Positions 55,147-64,000 of a stretch of DNA of 64,000 nucleotides are shown here, one piece after another (positions within the stretch are counted from its first letter, which is position 1; every line of letters begins with the position of its first letter). The stretch covers positions 1,612,001-1,676,000 of the forward strand of contig JAGTJL010000008.1 in the NCBI GenBank assembly GCA_020746875.1. The letters run 5' to 3'. This DNA comes from Rhexocercosporidium sp. MPI-PUGE-AT-0058 (lineage: Eukaryota > Ascomycota > Leotiomycetes > Helotiales). The position numbers and the translations under genes were made by a program. Under the pieces are notes generated by a model, which saw only the letters and a program-made list of their open reading frames with translations, was not told the origin of the DNA and ran no database searches.

Positions 55147-56529
55147 ATGAGCGTCTCACGGCCAGCAAGATGTCTTTTTTCCGTCCCTACGATGCCGGCG
55201 ATGCGGCCACGCATACGATGTCGAAATTTCCACGCCTCCCCTAACCTGAGCGAGAGACAAAGACCGAAGAAGTTGCTTAAAGCTACGGGTATCGCCCGCA
55301 GACCAGCAGATGAGGTATTCAAGCAGTATACGCAGGAGGAGAAGGTACTGCTGGCGAAGAAGTACACTCCTGAGCAGATTCAAGCCGTTGAGGCTGGAGA
55401 GAAGGCAATCAGTGTGGACGATCTCGACAGGAGCGGTGTTATTCGAACGGACTTGGGCGCGCTCCCATATCTCGATGATCTCAGCCAGACAAGACCCGTG
55501 CTGGACAGAGCGGCCAAATGGAGTGGGCCTGTTGACCCCAATGCGAGGCCTATGACCTATGAGGAGATGGAGAAGAACTGGGACGAGGTGGAAGAGCAAT
55601 ACAAGAAGGAGCGAGAGGAAGAATGGGCTCGCAATACACCAAAGGACATCATAGATGCACATACGAAGAAGATGAAGGCACTCGGTGCTCAGCCAGGAGA
55701 GGAGTTCCCGATGCGGGAAAGTCTCTCCCGTCTCGATCTCATGAAGATTGAGGACCGATTATCTTCGTTCACGGGTTCAGATGGAAGACCCATACCGCGA
55801 GAGCAGGAGATCGATTACACAGCTCCAGGTCTTCCGAAGAAGTTCATGGACGAGGATGGAAATAAGCCTAGTTCAATGAAGTCTGAGGCGGAATTGGAGA
55901 AAGAAGCAGATCCTCGAGATCCTGATGGACTTTACAACCGCTTGATCAAGCAGAGCGGCTTGACCTTGGATGAGATCTTAGACTACAAGATCAAGATCCT
56001 GGTTAGACATCGTGTCGTCAACCAGACACGTTTAGGCAAGATTGCAAGTGTCTACTGTCTGGCTATTGCCGGGAACGGGCATGGTAGATTGGGTATTGGT
56101 GAGGCGAAGGGACAGGAGACGGAGGAGACACAGCAGAATGCTAGAATTGCTGCTATTCGAAGCATGCAGCCAATCCCTCGTTATGAGGAGCGGACTATCT
56201 TTGGAGAGGTAGATGGGAAGGTGTCCGCTGCAGAGGTTACGCTCATGGCGAGGCCACCAGGTATGCTCTTCACCCCCAAATGAATGCGAGTGGCTACCTA
56301 ACAAATTCTAGGATTTGGTCTCCGTTGCCAACATCTCATCTTCGAAATGGCACGAGCAGCCGGCATCCACGACCTCGCAGCCAAAGTCCCCCGTTCCCGT
56401 AACAAGATGAACACCGTCAAGGCAGCCTATCAAGCTATGCTCAAGCAACGAATACCTGATGAGGTGGCGCGCGGGCGGGGAAAGAAGCTGGTCGATGTGC
56501 GAAAGGTGTATTATGGAGGACGTGTATAA
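55147..56529 (+). CDS. MRPS5: Mitochondrial ribosomal protein S5
   Basis: Small-subunit mitoribosomal protein uS5m. Exons 55147-56260 and 56312-56529 give 443 residues. A basic N-terminal presequence ([20 protein letters not shown]) is followed by a long fungal-type insertion region and then the S5 double-stranded-RNA-binding fold (roughly residues 285-350: [19 protein letters not shown] and [14 protein letters not shown]). The C-terminal S5 domain contains [20 protein letters not shown] and ends with [14 protein letters not shown]. The frame extends one codon upstream to a GTG; the ATG at 55147 is the start. It lies just downstream of, and divergent from, the decayed ATPase, and converges on DAD3. 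Confidence 0.93.
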
Positions 56530-56823
56530 ATGTTGTATGTACAATATAGACACTTCAGTTGTAGGATTATGGGAAGCATAGACGGCGCATAGCGAAAGAA
56601 CATGCATGCATGTATGGGATAGTCATTATTCACCCTTTTGCCTATAATCCACCCTCTTTATTCTTTTTGTTCTCCTCCGCACAGCCTTCATATCATTGGG
56701 TATCTTCGCATGTATCCCTCAAAAATGCCCCAAACGCCCCAAATTCCTTCCATGCACCCGCACTACAAGTCCTACGCACTTGGTTCCAGCCCAATTTTCA
56801 AGTCCCCATCCTGAGCCACAATC

Positions 56824-57235
56824 TCAATCCTCATGCTGGTCGACCTGCCCACCCTGATCCCCAGAATATATCTCCTGCTGCAAAACAATACTATAAACAC
56901 TAGCCTTCAACAGCGTGAACACCAAACTCGTCTTCCTCTCCAACTGCCTTAGCCCATCTAGTATCTCTGCTGTTGGTCGGCTGGCCATCGAATCGAGGAG
57001 GCTTGCTAACTACATGCCCGAAATCGCACTGTCAGTTTGTCTGTTTCTTTTTCTGTCTCTGTTTGTAATTTGTGAAGGATGGAGAGAACGGGGGGAAAGG
57101 GTAACAGGTGGGGAGGTGGATAAACACCTTCTTCATGTTCTCGGCCAGCCGTTCGTATTCATCTAGGACGTCTTGCTCGAGGGGTGTGAGGTCTTCCGCT
57201 GTTGCGGGGAGGGTAGTGGTGGATTCGGAATCCAT
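56824..57235 (-). CDS. DAD3: DASH complex subunit DAD3
   Basis: Small subunit of the fungal DASH/Dam1 ring complex, which couples kinetochores to spindle microtubules. Exons 57235-57128 and 57009-56824 give 97 residues, the family's normal size. Exon 1 ends LTPLEQDVLDEYERLAENMK; exon 2 carries the conserved SRPTAEILDGLRQLERKTSL and VFTLLKASVYSIVLQQEIY. Both parts are helical, as expected for DASH subunits. The intron is 118 nt. The ATG at 57235 is chosen because the preceding open frame back to 57394 has no matching sequence. Confidence 0.92.
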
Positions 57236-57694
57236 TGTGAGTTTGGGTTTCAGGGGTTGCAGAGCGAGGATGGAGGGTTTGTTTCGTCTCGGTATGCAGA
57301 TCAAATGACTAAATGTGTGTTGCTGTGATTGTGGTGCCGTGTTGATTTGCAGTTGTCCATCGCGTCGAGAGTTCGCGTTGAGATACCAAACCACGAATTT
57401 CGTGCCCCTCGATTCACGTGATTTACCCCCGATTCAAATGAGGTTCTGGCAAGCGAGACTTCCAGGTAGGGAGGAGGAAGCATGTTGACCAAAGTCACTG
57501 AGATCGAGAAGGGTCCCCATATATGTATGTCCACAAGTTTCATTATTGCAGACTTTCCGTGCTACCCTTAACTACCTAGCCAAAGATCAAAGATGTCAAA
57601 TATCTGATTAAAACTACTTTACATCCTTTCCCCGAACCCAACAAAAACAGATGCCATAAGCCAAAAAGGTATATAACCTCTGACATAAAACCAC
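57236..57694. other. Intergenic region between DAD3 and the Zn2Cys6 gene
   Basis: Promoter of DAD3 and 3' flank of the regulator gene. No other feature seen. Confidence 0.4.
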
Positions 57695-59953
57695 TCAATT
57701 GAGCAATTGCAAATCTTCCATGACACTCTGATCCTCAATCATACTTCGCATAACCTCGTCATCTGTGAGATTGGTCCAATATCCTACCTCAGCCGCTTGC
57801 TTCTTGCCTGCATAGATCTCCTGCGCGACACCCTTGACTTGCCCGAATGCTTTGCCGGCTGCGGGCCAGACTTGCCAGAGGGTTTTCAGCGCGCCGGTAT
57901 TGAGACGGAGTTGTTGCTTTAGGTCATCGTCCTGCATTAGTGGCATGAGGACTGACCAGCAGGAGAGATGCACAATAGATGCGAGTGTGACTACGCAGGT
58001 GAAGAAGTGAGTGTGTTTGACGAGGGGTACGGGAAGTTGGATCAGCTTGGAGATGTCCTGTGCTGCTTGGATGGTCTTTGCAGCATGGATATTGTGGGTT
58101 GGTCCTGACACGACCGCCTTGTGGGGGGCGCAAGAGGTGACATTTCTGGCAACGCTGGAGTCGAGCTCCGAAGCCTCTCGGTGGAGGAGAATGGTTGTTC
58201 TGGTGTCGTTAGTAAGGGGTTGGTAATGGATGTCAAAGCCACTCACGCTTCGGTTATCATGTGAGCTTGGAAGAGCATTTCATCCAGCTGCCCTTCGGCA
58301 TTCTTAAATGACTTCTTGCTATCTGGCAAGTGTAGCCTCCAGTTGACGAGGTAAGCATCTGCCCTGTTCATAGTTGGTTCGTCACTCGGCAAGATCTGGC
58401 GAGAAATGAGAACTCTCCCGAGATTCCGAATGGCTGCGATGCGGTAAGTGTAAGATGAATAAATGAAATCCCTTCCATCGAATGACTCGTTATCAAAGTC
58501 TTGGATAGAATGGGAGGTTGGAATTTGCTGCAGGCGTTAGCTTGTCCATCCAGCAAAGTCTATGAATGTGACTGTGACTTACCCCAGATACATACTCCCT
58601 TTCTTCACACGGCAAGAGAACATCAGCTGGCAAGTCTTTCATTCGAAAGGTGCTTTTCTGGTGAACACCTGCAATCATGCCATCAGTAATGTATAGCTCC
58701 CACCATGTTCGCCGCCAGCTCTCTTGAAGGATATCAGAGCCAGCCCCGTTCATGTATGCGAATTCACGCTTATTCATGCCAATCTCGAGGGCCAGATCCT
58801 GGGCATCTAGGAGGATTTGAAGAGCTTTCTCCTGATAGGTGTATCCGTCGAGACCAATTGCAAGAATAAGCATTGCCTGCACCCTGAAGCCATCTTTGGG
58901 GCAATCAGCTTGGTACACTGCACGCTCGGCTTCCAGACCCAGAGCCACAGTCGGGGCCTGTGGGACATAGAAGGAGCCTACATAACGCATTGCCGCCTCA
59001 AGATAATCGATTGGCCTCTCCTTCCTAACCGCCAAGTGATTACTTCGCGGAAGGGCAAAGGGATGGGCCGGATAAAAGTGGTAGTAGAAGGCTTCGATAC
59101 ATCGTTCTCGCAGGTCTGCTCCCGAGGGGAGGGCCTTCGGGTCAAAAGTTACCACTTCCTGTCCGATGTCAAACAGCGGCAGATCGACGGGACGTGGAAG
59201 GGTCATTAATCTGTGGTCGGGAGGCGTGGCTAAACCGCTGGGAACATTGGGAGTACCCCTCATTCCATTGGGGTGTACGAGGGGGCAGCTCATATCAACA
59301 GCACCAGCCGAGATGGACGAGGCTTTGTTCTGGGTCCCATTGCGTCGAGGGCCTTTAAAGCCGCGGCGGCTCCTCACATATTCACACTCAAAGCTGTTGG
59401 AGGAGCATCGCGAGCATGGTTGAAGCCCATCGCACTTAAGGTGCTTCGAGCGGCACTGGACGCAGGCGGAGGGGACAGTAGCCCGTTCTTTGTCCTTCGT
59501 TTGCTGGGCTAGCAACTGCGACTGCGATTGGGACTGAGGCTGATCTGGGCGAGACCCCGAAGAGGTCGAGGTCGAGGCAATGGATGATTGTCGGCCAATT
59601 TGACTTCCACTGCCTTGATTGTCAGGCCCGAATGCATCATCGGACGAGATGGGAGACACTCCAGGTGGTCCAGCTGCTGGCGCTGCTCCTGGTGCTGCTG
59701 GACCTGCTGCTGGCCCCGAGAAGGCTGCGGTCTCAAGGGGAGACAGTGGGAGAGGGCGATCGAAGGCGGCTGCTGCTGGCACGGAATCCATGACTCTGGC
59801 TGCGGCTCTGACTCTGGCTAAGTCAAACGACGACGAGTTGCTCGCCGACCAAGACATGGACATGAGGCCACTCAGATTATGCGAGATGGGGGGTTCGACG
59901 GGTTTGGACTTTGGAGCAGCGTGCGGCGGCGATCTGACCCATGCTAAATACAT
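57695..59953 (-). CDS. Zn2Cys6 fungal transcription factor
   Basis: Nuclear DNA-binding regulator. Exons (transcript order): 59953-58583, 58527-58247, 58199-57695; 718 residues. A disordered Pro/Ala/Ser/Gln-rich N-terminus precedes the binuclear zinc cluster with all six cysteines (164, 167, 174, 180, 183, 190) in CVQCRSKHLKCDGLQPCSRC and on to CEY. A basic linker (RRGFKGPRRNGTQ) follows. The fungal regulatory domain begins near residue 240 and includes CIEAFYYHFYPAHPFALPRS and the hallmark ESWRRTWWELYITDGMIAG. The C-terminal part is helical (CVVTLASIVHLSCWSVLMPL). The start is the first ATG of the frame; ATGs at 59863 and 59857 are alternatives. Targets are unknown; no metabolic cluster adjoins it. 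Confidence 0.9.
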
Positions 59954-61513
59954 CGAATGAGTGCGCACCCGAGGGCCAACAGCATGGGTTGAGATGCAGG
60001 CCACCGACAAGCGAGGTCCCCGAGGGTAAGCTGGAGACTGGACTGGGTTGGTCTGGGTGTGGGAAGGCAAAGGGGAAGGGGAAGAGCTTTATTCACAAGA
60101 ATAACATGCAAGGCAAAAGAGAAATAAACAAAATAACAAGTACGGCAGAGGAGGTCTTCTATCTGACTCCAAAGAGTGAGTTGGGGTTATCAGTACAGAA
60201 TCGAGGTAGCAATACAAGATAACATAGGTCAAGCTTTTGGAGGCTTCGTGTGCTGAGAAAGTGGGTTTTAAGGCAAGACATCCTCTCACGTTGCGAAGTC
60301 TGCTTTTCTTAGCTAAATAGACAGATTATCTAACTTCATGATGACAGTTGAGAGCACAAAAGACTAAGTGTCGGGAAGGCAGTGCTATTCGTGATACATG
60401 AAAAAAGCTGGTTGGGTAACGTGAGATAAGGTCGAGATGGGCTTCATCACCCATCATGCCCTCTCAAGCCAACCTCTTTCGGAGCAAGATCTACCAGGAA
60501 AGGGCTGCACAGCTAGAAATCTAAAGACCCTTTCATTTCGGCGTGGCCGTGTCAACATATGATGACTTGAGTTGTGGAAGAGAGTTCCAGGTTTCTCTTC
60601 TCTCTTCTACCCTTTCGGATTGTCCAAGACTTTCCCGTCAGCTGAAGTCTTACAGTACATACCAGCGGTCAGGCCTCATCCCATGTAACGATGCTGTCTT
60701 GTAACATCGCGAGTGGAGACTGTCCTTTTCAGGCACTTGTGATTGTTTTTTTTATTTCAGCGAGCGAAAGAATTCAAAGGATGACATAATTCATCATTCA
60801 GTCCTTCTAGATATCCCCTTTTCATGAGTTGATACTCATGTCGGGACAAAGCAGGGGTGCCAGCGCTAGGCCAGCCACAATCAAAGTAATGAAAGTATAA
60901 ACCACGACTATTAGTATGAAGTTTGAAATTTCTATCCATGCTTTTCTAACGAACATGGGTTGTTTGCACAACTGTTTTGTGGGTTGAAATCTACCAAAAG
61001 AACACAGCAAGTGCTACGCGACACAATTGTTGTAAGCCAGCCACATCCATGCTTTAGTGAGGCTGGTGAAGTGAGGGGATCTTGGCAGAATGTTGGGGGT
61101 CGCTTCAACTTCACGGATGTCCTGGTTCCATATCAACCACACAATAAAGTCGTCAAATGACTACATCGCTTTAGATCTACTTGCTTGATCATATCCAAAT
61201 ATCAGGGCGCTTCAAGGCAACAGCCTCCTTGTGTGGCTTCATCCTCCTTCATCTTAGCCTAACCCTGTTAAGCTCAGCGAAGAAGCATTGTCGCTGTGCC
61301 AAAGAAGACGTCTCTTAAATAAGATCGTGTACTCGTGTCTGTACAACTTTATCTATTGCTCTTTTGATCCGAAAGCATGTTATCTGATGATCGGAGATAT
61401 TGATTGGATTATTAGTTAGATTTCACGATACCCCCCAAAAGTTTGTTTCATTAGCGAAGCCACTTTGCCATCCCTTCTTGCGTTTGCAAACTTGTTTATA
61501 TAGCTCCTTCGTC
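59954..61513. other. Divergent intergenic region, about 1.5 kb
   Basis: Lies between the minus-strand Zn2Cys6 gene and the plus-strand HeLo gene and should hold both promoters. Small frames (60757-61010 minus, 60960-61160 plus) have no recognisable domain. No repeat or RNA gene seen. Confidence 0.4.
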
Positions 61514-63525
61514 ATGGACCCGGTAAGTGCGGTTGGCATTGCGTTGAGTGTCGCAGGCCTGGCTGGACAAGTCTTCAAAGGGTGTATTCAAGGTAAGCAT
61601 ACCATCTGCATCTTGAACATATCCGATCTAATATTTCAGGCATTCAATTCATCATTACAGCCAAGAATCTCCCAGAGGAATCCAGATATCTAAATCTTAG
61701 ACTGCGTATGGAACAGCAGCGTCTATTTGCATGGAGCGAAACATCTGGCCTACTCGATCTTCAGAACTCAGATGATACCAAAGTACGAGAGTCTAACACG
61801 TTCGTCATACATCGGACCACGATACTAGACCTTCTGGTTCAAATCCAATGTTTGTTCAAGGAATTTGAGAAAGCCCAGAAAAAGAATGCCAGACTTGTCG
61901 TTGTACCAGAATCTGCGGATTCGGATGAGGAATTGGCCAAAGACCCGGCCAAAGATGCGTCAAATGCTCATGTTCCACTACCGGAAGGGAGGAGGAAGTT
62001 TATTATCAAAGCCATGAAAGCAATTACTACCAGCACGAAAGACAGTCTTGGTGAAGGACGAAGACGACTCCAATGGGCAGCATTTGACAAGGAAGCATTT
62101 GAGGACCTCTTGCAAAGATTCTCAACCCTGAACGACAACATGACGGACATCCTCGACGCTCGACTACAGACTGAAATCCACCGAACAACACAAGATACCA
62201 ATCGAGGTGTTCTACAACTTCACAAAGATCTCGCGAGTTTACACCGTCTAGTACAAGCACTGGACATCAAGATGCAGGCACGAAACTACCCCGTCCCGGC
62301 AATTCCCCAATACGCACCCGCCAGCGATGCAGCTGGTCTTCGTCTCCTCGCGCAACTCGCCAAATTCAAAGCCTTCAACGAGTCTCTTGATACCGAAGGT
62401 CCTGCGCCCTGGAATGAAGCTACAGCAATGGTCCTCCAACTCGGGAAACCCGAGACGGAGAAAGCGAATACCAAAATTGATCGCTCGTGCATTACACTCG
62501 ATCCCCATCCTGCAGGTGAAGATCTCACCGCTATTCGCTGCGAAGCAACATACACCCGCGACGGCCGCAGTCAAAAAGTCTGGATCGAATGGAAAGAGTA
62601 CGACTACCAAAAACCAGGCTCTCTCTCCCCACCACCCCTAATAATCGACCGTGTCTCCAAGCTCGCATCTCTCCTCCACCACACACCCAAACCAGAAGCA
62701 TTCCGCGTCCCTCACTGTCTAGGCTATTTCGACAATGGCAAACGACCAAATGAGGAAGGAAGTGTGGATAGTGAAGAAGAAGACGGCGTAGACACACGCA
62801 TCGGATTCGTGTTCGAGAAACCGCACGACGAGGGAGTCTCACCAAACACAGCACCCATCTCTCTCTTTGAACTCCTCTCCTCGTCTCCCAAACCCCGCGT
62901 CACGGAGCGTATCAAAGTAGCACACGCCATAGCGAACTGCCTCTTATATCTCCACAGCGTGAATTGGCTACACAAGGGTCTCCGCTCTCACAACATCGTC
63001 TTCTTCCCGACCAGCAAGACCGTAAATGAGCGGACGAGGATGCTCATCGATTACAGCAAACCTTACCTCTCTGGCTTCGACTTTGCGCGTCCAGCTCGCG
63101 CCGATGAAATGACTGAGATCCCGGGTGACAACGGGGTGTATAACATGTATCGCCATCCGCACACGCAAGGCCAGGGTTTCGGAGCTAGGGAGAGCTTCAG
63201 GAAGAGTTTTGACATCTATAGTCTGGGTGTTGTGTTGGTGGAGCTGGCGCATTGGAGGACGGTTGAGAGGGTTCTAGGTGTGGAGAAGGGGGGCTTAAGG
63301 GTTATGGGCAGGATCAGGGAGATGTTGCTTGATGAGGAGAGGATTGCTGACGTGGGGGGGAGTATGGGAGAGTTGTATGAGAGTGCAACGTGGAAGTGTA
63401 TTGCGGGCGGGGAGGAGCTGGGGGTTGGGGACGGGGTGGATGAGATGGGTGATGTGGGGGCGGCGAGGTTGAGCATGAGGTTTTATGAGGATGTTGTGAA
63501 AAGGCTTGGGGACGTAAAGGTTTGA
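61514..63525 (+). CDS. HeLo-domain/pseudokinase protein (MLKL-like architecture)
   Basis: A candidate regulated-cell-death effector. Exons 61514-61592 and 61640-63525 give 654 residues. The N-terminus (MDPVSAVGIALSVAGLAGQV, then KGCIQGIQFI) is the hydrophobic first helix of the HeLo (prion-inhibition/HET-S) domain, which ends near residue 250 and forms membrane-active helical bundles in characterised members. The C-terminal half is kinase-like: a beta3 lysine is retained (Lys345, VWIEWKEYD), but the catalytic loop reads HKGLRSHN (471-478), with Gly at the HRD aspartate, and the metal-binding DFG is replaced by GFDF (505-508). The glycine-rich loop is also not evident. It is therefore probably a pseudokinase. 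The shape, helical killer domain plus pseudokinase, parallels MLKL. Role inferred from architecture only. Confidence 0.85.
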
Positions 63526-63904
63526 GTGGCTCCGGTGGTTTGATCTACTGGCAAAAGAGTCGATGATAACGAGAGTATGATCAATATACCATAATAAGTA
63601 GCCTATAACTACCTCTCGTCGCGATATTGAGACTATTATATCGAACGAAGCCCACCTTTGTTGTCAATGTCTTCCGTTAGCTTGGGACCTTCGTAGAAAC
63701 TTGAATGTCGCTTTGAGCCTCATGATATTGGAGTGCTTAGCTAAAAGTTTTGTTGCAGGTCGCACTCTTCTCGATGCCGAAGGATTTCTCGGGACATTGA
63801 GATTTGACATTTGATATTGTTCCAAAATTAAAGCTGAAGTGACCAATACCCACCCTGTTAAATATCACAACTCTACTTTGACATTTGATCGTTTCAAGAG
63901 AGCA
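63526..63904. other. Convergent intergenic region
   Basis: 3' flanks of the HeLo gene and the partial dehydrogenase gene. No other feature seen. Confidence 0.4.
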
Positions 63905-64000
63905 TCAGCACTCCTCTCTCATATTCATCACTTTACCCTGCTTCCCACTATCAACATTCAACACCTGCCCAGTAATGTTTCCACTCCAGTTCTCGCTTGC
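63905..64000 (-). CDS. Short-chain dehydrogenase, C-terminal end (partial)
   Basis: The last 31 codons of a minus-strand gene running off the right edge. The frame reads NWSGNITGQVLNVDSGKQGK and stops at 63905. An ITGQVLxVDxGxxG tail is characteristic of short-chain dehydrogenase/reductases, where this strand and turn close the Rossmann fold. Nothing about substrate can be said. The plus-strand ATG at 63975 in the same sequence is not supported as a gene start. Confidence 0.6.
   Translation of the reverse strand, partial: ASENWSGNITGQVLNVDSGKQGKVMNMREEC

Noticed and set aside
60068..60070. TTG at 60070 as start of the Zn2Cys6 regulator
   Set aside because: Nuclear fungal genes start at ATG; the first in-frame ATG is at 59953, and upstream residues show no family similarity.
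62248..62610. Antisense frames opposite the HeLo/pseudokinase gene
   Set aside because: The plus frame is uninterrupted for over 600 codons with domain structure; the antisense frames are by-products.
63975..64000. Plus-strand ATG at the right edge as a gene start
   Set aside because: The minus strand of the same bases encodes a dehydrogenase tail with a proper stop, which explains the sequence better.

Overview
The window looks like a chromosome segment from a filamentous ascomycete (Pezizomycotina, possibly Leotiomycetes; the class is a guess). The signs are many short GT-AG introns (about 45-120 nt), fungal-restricted genes (DASH subunit DAD3, fungal SLATT protein, HeLo-domain protein, Zn2Cys6 regulators, PHO89, sedolisin protease), and AT-saturated transposon copies whose differences are transitions, as left by repeat-induced point mutation (RIP). 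No bacterial operons, phage genes, CRISPR arrays or rRNA were seen, and no convincing tRNA.

Layout. 1-8.3 kb: a flavin monooxygenase (5' cut by the window edge), a type-2 asparaginase-like Ntn hydrolase, then a divergent pair of oxidative heme enzymes: an animal-peroxidase-type fatty-acid alpha-dioxygenase and a heme-thiolate peroxygenase. 8.3-22 kb: an accessory, gene-poor block with a decayed Zn2Cys6 regulator, an SDR remnant, two 3,004-bp hAT-type transposons in inverted orientation (each with a perfect 8-bp target duplication), a 447-bp inverted-repeat element between them, and pieces of an interrupted minus-strand gene. 22-28 kb: Na+/phosphate symporter PHO89, a SLATT membrane protein and a secreted acid phosphatase. 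28.8-31 kb: a Ser/Thr kinase with a coiled-coil tail. 31.8-39.6 kb: a tripeptidyl-peptidase-like sedolisin and NPC1, divergent. 40.4-47.3 kb: NOT4 (RING/RRM/CCCH block plus a long low-complexity block) and the complex I 30-kDa subunit, divergent. 47.3-55 kb: sparse, with weak candidates and a decayed P3B-type Mg2+ ATPase. 55-64 kb: mitochondrial ribosomal protein S5, DAD3, a Zn2Cys6 regulator, a HeLo-domain/pseudokinase protein resembling animal MLKL in architecture, and the 3' end of an SDR gene at the right edge.

How the genes relate. Housekeeping genes (NPC1, NOT4, NDUFS3, MRPS5, DAD3) lie from 35 kb onward and are intact. The transposon block is flanked by pseudogenes. Two phosphate-acquisition genes lie within 5 kb of each other, and two oxygenase genes share one intergenic region. 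The most noteworthy locus is the HeLo-pseudokinase gene at 61.5-63.5 kb, a candidate regulated-cell-death effector. Exon models were built by hand from splice signals and reading phase; for every complete multi-exon CDS listed the summed exon length is a multiple of three.
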